Source: DASWZN01 sp963841635
GTDB lineage: Bacteria > Acidobacteriota > Terriglobia > Bryobacterales > Bryobacteraceae
Length of the DNA: 64,000 bases
Direction: 5' to 3'
NCBI GenBank assembly: GCA_963841635.1
Contig: CAWJDO010000002.1
Location: 3,596,001 to 3,660,000 of the forward strand
Shown here: positions 17,253 through 25,728 of the stretch, in pieces
How the letters are laid out: the number at the start of each line of letters is the position of its first letter
Position numbering within the stretch: the stretch's first letter is position 1
The notes under the pieces: generated by a model
Database searches by the model: none
What the model was told of the DNA's origin: nothing
The model's input: only the letters and a program-made list of their open reading frames with translations
Position numbers and translations under genes: made by a program

Positions 17253-17954
17253 TCACTGCCGGCGGCCGACGAAACGAATCGCCCGCGCTATGCCGGTGTC
17301 GCCATCAAGAACCACTTCCGCCTCGACCGCGCCGCCGGAGTCGTCCGGATCGAGCGGCCATCCAAACGAAGCCAACGCCCTGCGTGGCATCCCGATCCGC
17401 ACGATCATTCCGCCTTGAATCTGAACTCCCGCATCGACGGGCGTCAGCGGATAGAACTGCGTCGCCGCCACCTGGCGGTGAGGCGGCCGCTTGCGCCGCG
17501 ACTGCGCTGCGCGCTGGGCGACAGGGGGCGCGGGAGCCTCGGCCGCGACTGGGACCGGAACCGGCGCCACCGTCGGGCGTTGCGCAACCAGCGGCGGCGG
17601 CACGATTGGCCGTGGCCGCAAGAGCCACGCCGCGCCAACGACGAGCGCCACCGCTGCGGCCGCGACAAAAGCCCACCGCGGCAACGCCAACCGGTGCCGC
17701 CGCACGGACGGCAAGGCGTGCTGGCGTTGAAACGCATCGAGCAACTCCGCCTCCACGCGCAGCGGCGCCGCCTTCCCTGCCACGCTGGCGGCGAACAGCC
17801 CCAGCAGGCCCGCCAGTTCCCTCTCCTCCACCAGCCGCGATGAGCAACCCGCACATTCGCGAGCGTGGGCCGTCGCGGCGCGGCGCTCGGACTCCTCCGG
17901 CCCGCGCCCGCGGGCCAGATCCCCTACCAAGGCTTCGAATTCCCCGCAGTTCAT
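17253..17954 (-). CDS. Zinc-finger anti-sigma factor with a C-terminal extracytoplasmic region
   Basis: From ATG 17954 the 233-residue protein begins MNCGEFEALVGDLARG and contains HARECAGC, the H-x3-C-x2-C zinc-binding anti-sigma motif, near residues 30-37. A single membrane helix (WAFVAAAAVALVVGAAWLL) follows at about 92-110, then a Pro/Val/Ala-rich linker and a small C-terminal domain (about 165-233). Its start overlaps the sigma-factor stop by four bases, which supports stoichiometric expression. The known role of the motif is to sequester the cognate ECF sigma factor at the membrane. Longer readings upstream overlap the sigma gene and are unlikely. Confidence 0.85.
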   Translation of the reverse strand: MNCGEFEALVGDLARGRGPEESERRAATAHARECAGCSSRLVEERELAGLLGLFAASVAGKAAPLRVEAELLDAFQRQHALPSVRRHRLALPRWAFVAAAAVALVVGAAWLLRPRPIVPPPLVAQRPTVAPVPVPVAAEAPAPPVAQRAAQSRRKRPPHRQVAATQFYPLTPVDAGVQIQGGMIVRIGMPRRALASFGWPLDPDDSGGAVEAEVVLDGDTGIARAIRFVGRRQ

Positions 17955-18541
17955 GGCACGCACCTCGCCGGCCGGATGGCACGGGACACCGCCAGGGTCG
18001 CGCCGGCCGGAAGCAATCGTCCGGCCAGCATCCGGCGCGCGCGGTGCAGGCGCGACTTGACGGTTCCGAGCGCGCATCCCAAAACCTCGGCCGCCTTCCG
18101 GCAGTCCATCTCTTCGAGCTCGCACAACACCACCACTTCCCGGTAGCGGACAGGAAGAGCGAGCACCGCCGCACGCACCGACGCAATCGTTTGGCGGCGT
18201 GCAAGATCGGTCTCCGGCTGGTCCGCCGCGAGCGGCTCCGGAGCGTTCTCCGTGCCCCCGTGCCTAACGCGGCCGATCCCGCGCCAGACATGATTGCGCG
18301 CGATGCCGTACAGGAACGCAGTCACCGGCCCGCATGCCGGATCGTAGGTCGCGCCGGCGCGCACCAGCGTCAGGAAGACCTCCTGCACGACGTCCTCCGC
18401 CAGCGTTTCCGAGCCGCTCATTTGGAGGGCGAAGCGATAGACGCCGGCCTGGCGCCTGCGGTAGAGGGCAGCGAAGGCTTCGCGGTCGCCGCTAACCATC
18501 CGCTCGAGCAACTCCCCGTCGCTGACGCTTTCGTCCTGCAT
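17951..18541 (-). CDS. ECF-family RNA polymerase sigma factor
   Basis: 196 residues from ATG 18541 (AAGG five bases upstream). Region 2 shows DREAFAALYRRRQAGVYRFA, LAEDVVQEVFLTLVR and AFLYGIARNHVWR. Region 4 shows LPVRYREVVVLCELEEMDCR and AEVLGCALGTVKSRLHRARR. It is paired with the overlapping zinc-finger anti-sigma gene. An upstream extension to 18622 exists but has no homology-like sequence. The roughly 80 bp up to the CuA gene end hold no gene. Confidence 0.93.
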   Translation of the reverse strand: MQDESVSDGELLERMVSGDREAFAALYRRRQAGVYRFALQMSGSETLAEDVVQEVFLTLVRAGATYDPACGPVTAFLYGIARNHVWRGIGRVRHGGTENAPEPLAADQPETDLARRQTIASVRAAVLALPVRYREVVVLCELEEMDCRKAAEVLGCALGTVKSRLHRARRMLAGRLLPAGATLAVSRAIRPARCVP

Positions 18542-18703
18542 CACACCTTCATATAGGATTCGCGCGAACGGCGGGAAAGGTTGCAGAAAAAGTCGGGACG
18601 CCGCGGACCGCCGTCCCTTCATTGTCGCCGTTCGGCGGCAGAGGCTAGCGGCGGCCTGGCCGGGGGCGCCTAGGAGGTGTTGAGGCGGGGAGCAGGAACT
18701 GCG

Positions 18704-19099
18704 TTACAGGACGACCATCTTGAGCTTCATCTCGTCGTGGCCGACTCCACAGTAGAGCGTGCATTCGATCAGATACTCACCCGGCGGCGGTGCCGTCAGC
18801 GTGAACTCCTGGACGCCTTCCTTCAGGCGGATGTCCCAGCCCTGTGCGCGCAGCTTGCGGACCACGAAGCTGTGGATCGCGCCGTCCTTCGCCTTCGGGC
18901 CCATGGAGGAGGAAGTCACCTTGAACGTGACTCTCTCTCCGGCCTTCAGCACAAGCGGCCCCTTCTGCCCGCCCGCCAGGATGAATTGGTGGCTGGCAGT
19001 CAAGGAGACCGTTCGAGCGCTCTCCTCCGCGGTGGCGAACGAAGCCGCCCCGCCGAGTGAAAGCACAACCGCGGCTACTGCAATCAATCGCGTTTTCAT
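18704..19099 (-). CDS. Exported cupredoxin with a CuA-type copper site
   Basis: A 131-residue protein with a signal peptide (MKTRLIAVAAVVLSLGGAAS) and a single cupredoxin domain. H76 (AIHSFVV) plus C113, C117, H121 and M124 in CTLYCGVGHDEM reproduce the ligand set and spacing of the binuclear CuA centre of cytochrome oxidase subunit II and N2O reductase. Unlike subunit II it has no transmembrane anchors after the signal. It lies 78 bp downstream of the cytochrome b/c gene, so it probably acts as a periplasmic electron carrier from that complex; the acceptor is unknown. Confidence 0.85.
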   Translation of the reverse strand: MKTRLIAVAAVVLSLGGAASFATAEESARTVSLTASHQFILAGGQKGPLVLKAGERVTFKVTSSSMGPKAKDGAIHSFVVRKLRAQGWDIRLKEGVQEFTLTAPPPGEYLIECTLYCGVGHDEMKLKMVVL

Positions 19100-19177
19100 A
19101 AGATGCCCTTTCTTTGCCAGAGGCGTCGCCGCCGGCCGCGAGCCTTGGTCTCGACGCTCAAACCTTACAGTTCCGGA

Positions 19178-20815
19178 CTATGGCTCCGGAAGGGAGAACA
19201 GATAGGCCGTCAGATTCTCCATATCCCTGGCGGGAATCCGATAAGGCTTCATCTTTGTACCCGGCGACAGCTTCTTCGGGTCGGCGAAGTGCTGCACCAC
19301 CCAACTCCGGCTGCGGCGGCTGGCGAGGCCATTCAGCACGGGGCCGGCGTCTTCTCCAACGCCATTGACGGAGTGGCACTCTCCGCATCGATGGGCCTCG
19401 TAGACCAGCGCACCCGCAGTGGCGAAATCGGGCGCGTTCTGAAGCGCGGAGGCGTTCTTTGGATTCAGCTTCAGCAAAAAGGCGGCGAGCGAATTCATCT
19501 GGTCGTCGTCGAGCTGAACAGGCGGCATGAAAGAGCCCGGCCGCTTCGCATCGGGATGCTTGAAATGATCGATCATCCACCCGGCATCTTTGCGCACGGA
19601 GATCTGGGTGAGGTCGGGCCCGGCCTTCGCGGCTCCATCGCCGGTAGCATGGCAACTCGCGCAGCGTTCCTGCCGGAAGTAGGCGACGCCTGTGAGTTCC
19701 TCGGGCGAGAGTTGAAGCCAGTCCGTGGGGCCGGAGTAGTCGATCTTGGTGGCCTCCTCACGCGGCGTCGAAGCGACGGCGACGGTAGTCAGTCCGGTCC
19801 ACGCTACAGCCGCCAAGGCCACGAACGTGAAAGCCACGGTCCGCCGGGTAACCTTTACCAGCTGGCTGCGGTCGATGAACGGTACCAGCATGAGCGTCAT
19901 GACCGCCAGTCCCGGCAACACTACGGCGCCGACAACCTCGAGCGGGCCGCTGAACAGCTTCAAGGTCTGGAACAGGAACAGGAAGTACCATTCCGGGCGA
20001 GGGATGTAGGAGGTGTCGGAAGGATCCGCCAGCTTCTCGAGGGGCACGCGCGCCACCACCGCCAGGGTGAACAAAACGGCGAAGGCGAAGAAGACGGCGA
20101 CCGTGTCCTTGAAAACCTGCTGCGGATAGAACTTCTTCTTGGGGAGAAGTTCGTCACCCGGGACGGGCGCCACACCGTGCTTGCGTACCAGATAGATGTG
20201 GAGCGCGACCAGCATAACCGTGGCGGGCGGCAGCAGCAGGACATGCAATCCGAAGAAGCGTGCGAACGTAACCACGCCCACCGCGCCGCCGCCCCCGAGC
20301 AACCGCGTGAGGTAGGGGCCGACCAGCGGAGCCTGCGCCGCTATCTGTGTAGTCACGACGGTTCCCCAGTAGGCGCGGTTGTCCCACGGCAGCAGATACC
20401 CGGTGAGGCCGTAGGCGAGCGTCAGCAGGAGCAGAACCACTCCAACCATCCAGGTGGCTTCGCGAGGCTTCTTGTACGCGCCGTAGAGGAACACCTGGAT
20501 CATGTGCAGCACCACCACGACGATCATCATGCTGGCGCCCCAATGGTGGAGCCCGCGGATGAGCCTGCCGCCGGTCAGCTCGGTGAGGATGTAGCGCATG
20601 CTGTTGTAGGCGTCGCCGGGAGTGGGAGCGTAGTTGAAAGCCAGCAGTATGCCGGTGAAGGCCTGCACCATGAACAGGAACACGGCAACGCTGCCGAACA
20701 CCTGGCGCCATCCGCTCGAGGCTGGAATCTCCTCGTACAGGAAGCGGCGGGCAACCGTGGGAAGCCCGGTGCGGTGCTCCAGCCAGTCCACGACACTCGC
20801 GAGGCGGCGTTTCAT
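19178..20815 (-). CDS. Cytochrome b fused to two C-terminal cytochrome c domains
   Basis: 545 residues. The first 350 or so are a complete cytochrome b: heme-ligand helices (GLHHWGASMMIVVVVLHMIQ, FFGLHVLLLPPATVMLVALH), the loop GYLLPWDNRAYWGTVVTTQI and the Qo-site PEWY motif in SYIPRPEWYFLFLF. After a further membrane helix, two c-type heme sites follow: CASCH (C385-H389) and CGECH (C477-H481), each with a downstream Met in SFMPP or GTKMKPY. The fusion gives a bc-type quinol oxidoreductase carrying its own diheme c module. It overlaps the Rieske gene by four bases. Confidence 0.93.
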   Translation of the reverse strand: MKRRLASVVDWLEHRTGLPTVARRFLYEEIPASSGWRQVFGSVAVFLFMVQAFTGILLAFNYAPTPGDAYNSMRYILTELTGGRLIRGLHHWGASMMIVVVVLHMIQVFLYGAYKKPREATWMVGVVLLLLTLAYGLTGYLLPWDNRAYWGTVVTTQIAAQAPLVGPYLTRLLGGGGAVGVVTFARFFGLHVLLLPPATVMLVALHIYLVRKHGVAPVPGDELLPKKKFYPQQVFKDTVAVFFAFAVLFTLAVVARVPLEKLADPSDTSYIPRPEWYFLFLFQTLKLFSGPLEVVGAVVLPGLAVMTLMLVPFIDRSQLVKVTRRTVAFTFVALAAVAWTGLTTVAVASTPREEATKIDYSGPTDWLQLSPEELTGVAYFRQERCASCHATGDGAAKAGPDLTQISVRKDAGWMIDHFKHPDAKRPGSFMPPVQLDDDQMNSLAAFLLKLNPKNASALQNAPDFATAGALVYEAHRCGECHSVNGVGEDAGPVLNGLASRRSRSWVVQHFADPKKLSPGTKMKPYRIPARDMENLTAYLFSLPEP

Positions 20816-21357
20816 GCGGATTGCCCCGAATCCGCACGGAGGCCGCCGAGCAGCAGCTTGTTGCCTTCGATCTTGACGGTATAGCGATCGAGGGGCCGCG
20901 GCGCGGGCCCGGAAAGAACCACGCCGGTCTTAGAGAAAAACGAGTTGTGGCAGGGGCAGACGAACTTGGCCTGGTTGTCGTCCCAATGGTGGGCGCAGCC
21001 CAAGTGCGTACAACGCGGCCCGAAGGCCACGACGCCGCCATCCTGCGACTTCACTACCCAAGCCGTCACCTTTTCGCTGATGACCTTCCAGCCGTCGCTG
21101 CGGGTGCGCCGGCCGACCATCTCGATGGGCTGCCCGGCGGGCAGTTTGGTTACATCGCCAAAGTCGACCCAATCCTCGCTTTTCCGGGCTTTGGGCCCGA
21201 GCATCAAATATGCCGCCGCGGGCGCGCCCAGGGCGGCGGTGATGAGTGCCCCGATGGTGTAGATTGCGCCAACGTGGAAGCCGCGGCGAGTGGTGCCTTC
21301 GGCGTCCGAGCACGGTTTGGTATCGTTGACTCTTACCTGCGTTTCGTCCGATTCCAT
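20812..21357 (-). CDS. Rieske iron-sulfur protein of the bc complex
   Basis: From ATG 21357 (GGAGG eight bases upstream) the product has 181 residues. An N-terminal anchor helix (FHVGAIYTIGALITAALGAP) follows TTRRG, possibly a Tat-like signal anchor. The soluble domain carries the 2Fe-2S ligands in CTHLGCAHHW and CPCHNSFF. It ends with YTVKIEGNKLLLG, typical of the Rieske fold. The high-potential cluster takes an electron from quinol at the cytochrome b Qo site. The overlap with the downstream cytochrome b gene supports one transcript. Confidence 0.93.
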   Translation of the reverse strand: MESDETQVRVNDTKPCSDAEGTTRRGFHVGAIYTIGALITAALGAPAAAYLMLGPKARKSEDWVDFGDVTKLPAGQPIEMVGRRTRSDGWKVISEKVTAWVVKSQDGGVVAFGPRCTHLGCAHHWDDNQAKFVCPCHNSFFSKTGVVLSGPAPRPLDRYTVKIEGNKLLLGGLRADSGQSA

Positions 21358-21400
21358 TTTTGTGTCCTCCGAGTGATCCGGTTCCACAGCCCAGCTGTTC

Positions 21401-21658
21401 TCAATGGCTAGCGTCAGCGGTCTTGGCTTGAGTGCCCATCGCCGAAAGGAACGCCAGCACCGCGTCCGCCTCCGGCTTGGTCAGCCCCGCTTTGATCCGC
21501 ATATGCCGCACGATGGTGGCGTACATCTTCGCGGTATAGGGCCGCATCGATATGTGGCACCGCGTGCAGTTACTCTTGTAGACCTGGTCTCCCTCCGGCA
21601 GACTGCCCGCGAGGCACGCCGAGAACCCGAGCACGATGAATAGCGCCGCCGTTTTCAT
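21401..21658 (-). CDS. Small exported monoheme cytochrome c
   Basis: 85 residues with a signal peptide (MKTAALFIVLGFSACLAG) and one heme-binding CTRCH motif at about residues 31-35. HMRIKAGLT supplies a candidate axial Met and AVLAFLSAMG forms the final helix. It starts directly after the porin-like stop and precedes the Rieske gene, so it is probably a soluble or lipid-anchored electron carrier working with the bc complex. A Cys near residue 15 could act as a lipobox. Confidence 0.88.
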   Translation of the reverse strand: MKTAALFIVLGFSACLAGSLPEGDQVYKSNCTRCHISMRPYTAKMYATIVRHMRIKAGLTKPEADAVLAFLSAMGTQAKTADASH

Positions 21659-22708
21659 TTACTCCCCCTTTGCCCAAGTGAATCGGTAAACAACACCCAA
21701 CGACCAGATGCCTTGCGATTGGCCCGAATCGAATTGCCGTCCGTACGCCAAGGCGAACTTCACGTGGTCGGTGGGCCAGTAGTTAAAGCCCGCTGTAAAA
21801 GCCCTGGTATTCACCGAGGGCAGATCCTCGTTGAGATCCTGCGCCTGCGAAGGCGAGAAGTACTGCTCACCTCGCAAGACGATCTGCGAGTGGTGGAAGA
21901 AACGGTTGCCGGTCGCATTCGAGAGTCGCCAGGCGCCTTCGACCCAGTAGCCCTTGCCAAGCACGTCGGCCCAAACCGCCTCACCGCGAATATCGAGTGG
22001 CGTCTTGCGAACGTTCCAGACGAAATCCATCCCAGCCACGTTGAACTTCTCGTCGCCCAACTTACGGCTGTACGAAGCCCCCACCTCAACCCGCGGCCCC
22101 GGGAAGTACAGGCCTACCTGGCCGCCGGTCTGTTTTTCGCCGCCGATCTGCGCAACGCCCTCGGTCGCTCCGTAGTCGGCCGTGACGTTGAGCTTCACGG
22201 CTGGACTCAGATAGAAGCTGGTGCGGACCATCCCGCCGATGCTCGAATTGTCGTTGATCGGGAAGATCATGGGCTCGTCGAGCAGATTGCGCGTCCATTG
22301 CGGATCGAGACGTTCCTTGTAGATACCGAAGGGGGTCACGAAATTCCCGCCGGTAAGGATCAGGTTAGAGGTGGCGAAATAGCTCAATTGCATGTACTCG
22401 AACGAGTGCGAAAGAACTGCCGGCCCGAGCGTGGAGTCCGCGCGCTCGACGGGGAGTTCCATGCTGTACTCAGTCTCGAAGAGAAACCGGTTGCCGAGCG
22501 GAAGCAGAATGACCGGCTCGAACTTGGGTCCAAACGTCAAGTTCGACGGGTTGTTGATGTCGGTGGTAAAGCCGAACGCGCCTGTCACGATCGGGGTTGC
22601 GCCCCCGAAAAGACCTCCGCCCCCTCCGGGAGAAGTCTGGGCCAAGAGCGCAGCCGCGCTGACCGCAACCAGAAATGCACATCTATTCAGCCTGAAAATC
22701 GCTGTCAT
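21659..22708 (-). CDS. Porin-like outer-membrane beta-barrel
   Basis: 349 residues from ATG 22708, with a signal peptide (LNRCAFLVAVSAAALLAQ) then a Gly-rich stretch. The body shows alternating strands typical of barrels (VEVGASYSRKL, VKFALAYGRQF, WSLGVVYRFTW at the C-terminus, ending in aromatic residues). FVTPFGIYKERLDPQWTRN resembles phosphate-selective-porin-like proteins. It is the first gene of the respiratory operon and abuts the cytochrome c gene. Its role may be passage of solutes or electron-carrier access at the outer membrane, but this is inference. Confidence 0.75.
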   Translation of the reverse strand: MTAIFRLNRCAFLVAVSAAALLAQTSPGGGGGLFGGATPIVTGAFGFTTDINNPSNLTFGPKFEPVILLPLGNRFLFETEYSMELPVERADSTLGPAVLSHSFEYMQLSYFATSNLILTGGNFVTPFGIYKERLDPQWTRNLLDEPMIFPINDNSSIGGMVRTSFYLSPAVKLNVTADYGATEGVAQIGGEKQTGGQVGLYFPGPRVEVGASYSRKLGDEKFNVAGMDFVWNVRKTPLDIRGEAVWADVLGKGYWVEGAWRLSNATGNRFFHHSQIVLRGEQYFSPSQAQDLNEDLPSVNTRAFTAGFNYWPTDHVKFALAYGRQFDSGQSQGIWSLGVVYRFTWAKGE

Positions 22709-23372
22709 TTTCCTCGTCCCCCATGCCTGTCTGTCAGGCGCTCGCACCTATGCAGCCCGCGTGTCGAAGCCGTACTCAGTCGGAGTGCTGCCGCACTAAG
22801 GACCGCTGCGCCCATCCGGGCATCGGGCTCTCGTTGACCGTTCCTCACTTCAGGCCAAACGCAGCCAAGTGGCTACAGCAAGAGCTGAAATGATCTGGAT
22901 GGTCCAATCATGTGCGAAATGACGCAGGCTGGTCTTTGCGCACGCGCAATGTGTTCGGCGGGCCGCCGAATCGCGCCGGCAAATGCGGCCCGCGAGCGCC
23001 ACGCGCGAGGCCTGTCCCGTCCCGCGAACCCTCTCCGCGAATCCGAAGAGGAGAGCAGGTAACTCGCTGATTCACTGAAGCTGAGATGCCTGGAGCCAAG
23101 GGTTCCGCGCGCCGCGCACAACTTGTCACGGCCACCAGCGCGAAATGGCTTGGCCTAATTGCCTCTTTATTGTCAATTTTCTGTTAACGCTCTTACACCG
23201 CGCTTTTCCGAGTCAGTGTGCCACGTGTCGCACGGCCCAGGAGCCGTGAGTGTCACCCAGCGGTCGAGGACAACGGTCACGATCGCTTTGTTCGGGTGGC
23301 CGGGTCCATTTAGGAGTATCATTCCCTGGAGGCCCTCACCCGCTGTGGAGGGGCAGCGGGATGGACCAATAA
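22709..23372. other. 664 bp without a recognised gene
   Basis: No open frame here has credible sequence features or a ribosome binding site. The stretch around 23160-23200 is AT-rich (TTGTCAATTTTCTGTTAACG) and may contain promoter elements. No tRNA or known RNA motif was recognised. Confidence 0.5.
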
Positions 23373-23624
23373 ATGAGGCCTGAAGAGATCGCAACCGCTC
23401 GCAAAACGATTGCCGCCTTTAGCTGTCTGCTGTGCGGATACTCGGGGCCGTTGGCTTATGGCGCCGACGGATTTCCGCTGTGCCAGTCGTGCCAGAGTGG
23501 GAGCCTGACCTACCTGCTGCCGAATTGCCCGGACTGCGGCGCCCTGATCGGCTGCTGGCGCCCTCAGACAGAATACGTCACGTACACCTGCCCACGGTGT
23601 TCCAGGAGTTGGACCGAAGGGTGA
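23373..23624 (+). CDS. Small double zinc-ribbon protein
   Basis: 83 residues carrying four CxxC pairs: CLLC, CQSC, CPDC and CPRC, in the spacing of two zinc ribbons or one cross-braced domain. It contains no catalytic motif. Zinc ribbons of this size often bind nucleic acid or partner proteins. The ribosome binding site is weak (GGGATGG about 10 bases upstream), so the exact start is uncertain; the Cys pattern supports that it is a real gene. Confidence 0.6.
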   Translation: MRPEEIATARKTIAAFSCLLCGYSGPLAYGADGFPLCQSCQSGSLTYLLPNCPDCGALIGCWRPQTEYVTYTCPRCSRSWTEG

Positions 23625-23629
23625 CCTTC

Positions 23630-24052
23630 TCAGCGCGCGGGGCCGCCGCCCCTGGCCCATTCCAGCGCCTCCCGGCGGTCGGCGAACGCGCGCATGTGGA
23701 CGGCCAGACCATTGCGGAACGTGAACACGTCAGCCAGGCTGGTCTCCCGCCACATGCTGCTGCCCTTTGTCCGCACTCGGGCATGAACGAACACGACGAT
23801 CTTATCGCCCGCCACTAGAAATCGCTCCGGGTCGCTGCTCCCTTCGACCCAGCCGGAGCGAGACTGAAGCAGGTAGCCCTTGACCTCGTCGCGGCCATGA
23901 TACGTTCCGCCGCCAGGGAAGTCGGGAGGCTCCGTCCATTCAATCTCTGGATCCAGCACCTCCACGGTTGCCTCGATATCGTTACGGTTGAATGCGGCGT
24001 ACGCTTTTCGCAGAGCCTGAATGGCCAGATTCTGAGCTGGAGTGTTGTCCAT
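23630..24052 (-). CDS. SnoaL-like / NTF2-fold protein
   Basis: 140 residues with the SnoaL-like cone fold pattern: IQALRKAYAAFNRNDIEATV at the start, LDPEIEWTEPPDFPGGGTYH, GRDEVKGYL and the final strands VFTFRNGLAVHMRAF. Family members are small-molecule isomerases, hydrolases or binding proteins; the substrate cannot be read from sequence. It converges on the zinc-ribbon gene with only 5 bp between their ends. Confidence 0.85.
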   Translation of the reverse strand: MDNTPAQNLAIQALRKAYAAFNRNDIEATVEVLDPEIEWTEPPDFPGGGTYHGRDEVKGYLLQSRSGWVEGSSDPERFLVAGDKIVVFVHARVRTKGSSMWRETSLADVFTFRNGLAVHMRAFADRREALEWARGGGPAR

Positions 24053-24164
24053 GTTTTCTGTGCCTACGTAACGAGTCTATCAACCGAAGGCCCCCGTGCA
24101 GGGTCCGCCGCGGCACGACTGCCCTGCCCCGGGCAGTATTTCAACGCTATGGAATAGGCCGCCG

Positions 24165-24350
24165 CCTTCGTTTGGTCATTCGCTTGGTCAAGGCCGAGCG
24201 CTGGCGGTTCCAGTTGCGCGGCGAGGCATTCAACGCCATGAATCACCTGAACCCCGGCACGCCGAACCGCTTGGTCAAGACTCCGCAATCCGGGACCATC
24301 ACGGAGGCGGCGACACCGGGCCTGCAACTCGCGTTGAGCGGGCGGGCATC
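24165..24350 (+). pseudogene. C-terminal fragment of a TonB-dependent receptor-type protein
   Basis: The frame encodes RFQLRGEAFNAMNHLNPGTP, then NRLVKTPQSGTITEA and LQLALSG, closely resembling the last strands of large Acidobacterial carboxypeptidase-regulatory/TonB-dependent receptors (AEAFNLFNHxNFGxPN, FGRITxA, RxxQLALK). No upstream part of such a gene is present and the end runs into unrelated sequence, so this is a relic of a deleted gene. Confidence 0.6.
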
Positions 24351-24404
24351 GTTCCAGCGTAACGTGCCGCGTGTCATCTCGACGCCAGAGTGTCGGCAAG
24401 TGCC

Positions 24405-24429
24405 GGCGCGGCAGGCTAAAGCCCGCGCC
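24405..24429. repeat. Short GC-rich hairpin
   Basis: GGCGCG and CGCGCC flank GCAGGCTAAAGCC, forming a compact hairpin related to the GGGCTAAAGCCC repeats at 6221 and 8134. Confidence 0.5.
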
Positions 24430-24537
24430 ACGGGCCTCCGGATAACTGTCAATCGGCATGCAGCACCGAACTAACCCCGCTGAGCCTCTCCCATTCCCGC
24501 TCGTTTCCGTGTACGCTTGCGATAATGGGAGGGATGT

Positions 24538-25137
24538 ATGTCAGGCAGCCGCATTATCCTCGCTGGTGTTGTGGGCGGACTGGCCATGTATGCCTGGATG
24601 TCGGTGGCGCACATGGCTCTGCCGCTCGGCAGCGCCGGCGTCAGCCAAGTCACCAACAACGAACCCGCCTTGCTGGCTCAGATGCATGGCACGCTGGGCG
24701 AAACCTCGGGCCTCTACATGTTCCCATCCTTCGGGACGCCGGACCAGAAAGTCCTATCCATGACGGAGTACCAAAAGCGACTCGACGCTATTCCCTCGGG
24801 CATGCTGATCTACCATCCGCCAGGGCGACAGGCGTTGAATCCGGTGCAATTCGTCACCGAGTTCCTGCTCGAGATGGTCGAGGTGTTCCTAGCCGTCTTG
24901 CTGCTCGCGCAAACGCGTCTGACGAGCTACGCCGCGCGCGTGGCTTTCGTTGCGGGGCTTGGAGTACTGGCGTCGCTGGGCACGAACATTTCGTATTGGA
25001 ATTGGTACGGCTTTCCGGGCAGCTACACAGCAGCCTACGTGGTGACGCAGCTTGTCGGCTTCGTGGTGGCGGGAGCGGTGGTGGCCGCACTGACGCGGCG
25101 GGTCGCCCAGCCCCGGCCCCAGCCCGTGGCGGTGTAG
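24538..25137 (+). CDS. Integral membrane protein of unknown function
   Basis: 199 residues with about four membrane helices: IILAGVVGGLAMYAWMSVAH, FVTEFLLEMVEVFLAVLLLA, VAFVAGLGVLASLGTNISYW and VVTQLVGFVVAGAVVAAL. The loop between the first two helices is about 80 residues long and has TLGETSGLYMFPSFGTPD. GGGAGGG precedes the ATG by about six bases. It is followed closely by the DinB-like gene (9 bp), so both are probably one operon. No family with known function is recognised. Confidence 0.75.
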   Translation: MSGSRIILAGVVGGLAMYAWMSVAHMALPLGSAGVSQVTNNEPALLAQMHGTLGETSGLYMFPSFGTPDQKVLSMTEYQKRLDAIPSGMLIYHPPGRQALNPVQFVTEFLLEMVEVFLAVLLLAQTRLTSYAARVAFVAGLGVLASLGTNISYWNWYGFPGSYTAAYVVTQLVGFVVAGAVVAALTRRVAQPRPQPVAV

Positions 25138-25146
25138 GAGGAGGAC

Positions 25147-25668
25147 ATGAGAACCCTGTTGCTCGCACTGACGCTGGGCGGCGCGATCCTGCAGGCCCAG
25201 CCGGAAGGACTCTGGCAGGGCTATGACGGTGAGTGGGGCCACGTCTCGAGCCAACTGATCGCGCTGGCCGAGGCGACGCCGCCCGAGAAGTTCGCGTGGC
25301 GGCCGGCCCCCGGCGTGCGCTCGACCAGCGAGGTCTACATGCACATCGCGGTCGCCAATCTCTATCTGCTGAGCATCACAGGCCCGGCCTTGCCGGCGGA
25401 CTTCAAGCCCGACCTGGAGAAGACCGTCACCGCCAAGGCGGACGTGATCGCCTGGCTGAAGCGCTCGCTCGAGGCGGTGAAGGCGGCTCACCCCGCCGCG
25501 ACAGCTGCCGACCTCCAGCGCAAGGTGAAGGTCTTCGGCAGAGACGCCACCGTGGACGGCATGTACCTGCGGATCCTTGTCCACGCCAACGAGCACATGG
25601 GGCAGTTGATCGCGTACGCGCGGATGAGCGGCGTTGTGCCGCCGTGGTCGAAGAAGGCCGGCGGATAG
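25147..25668 (+). CDS. Exported DinB-like four-helix protein
   Basis: 173 residues with a signal peptide (MRTLLLALTLGGAILQAQ). The mature part matches the DinB/YfiT fold: EWGHVSSQLIALAEATPPEK, the conserved FAWRPAPGVRSTSEVYMHIA and HANEHMGQLIAYARMSG. His residues in MHIA and HANEH are the usual metal ligands. Family members act as metal-dependent thiol-S-transferases or hydrolases; an exported copy has no assigned substrate. AGGAGGA precedes the ATG. Confidence 0.85.
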   Translation: MRTLLLALTLGGAILQAQPEGLWQGYDGEWGHVSSQLIALAEATPPEKFAWRPAPGVRSTSEVYMHIAVANLYLLSITGPALPADFKPDLEKTVTAKADVIAWLKRSLEAVKAAHPAATAADLQRKVKVFGRDATVDGMYLRILVHANEHMGQLIAYARMSGVVPPWSKKAGG

Positions 25669-25728
25669 CGGAGGCGTAGAACGTTCCGCTCAGGGGACCG
25701 GGGACACAACAGAACCGAACGCCGACCA

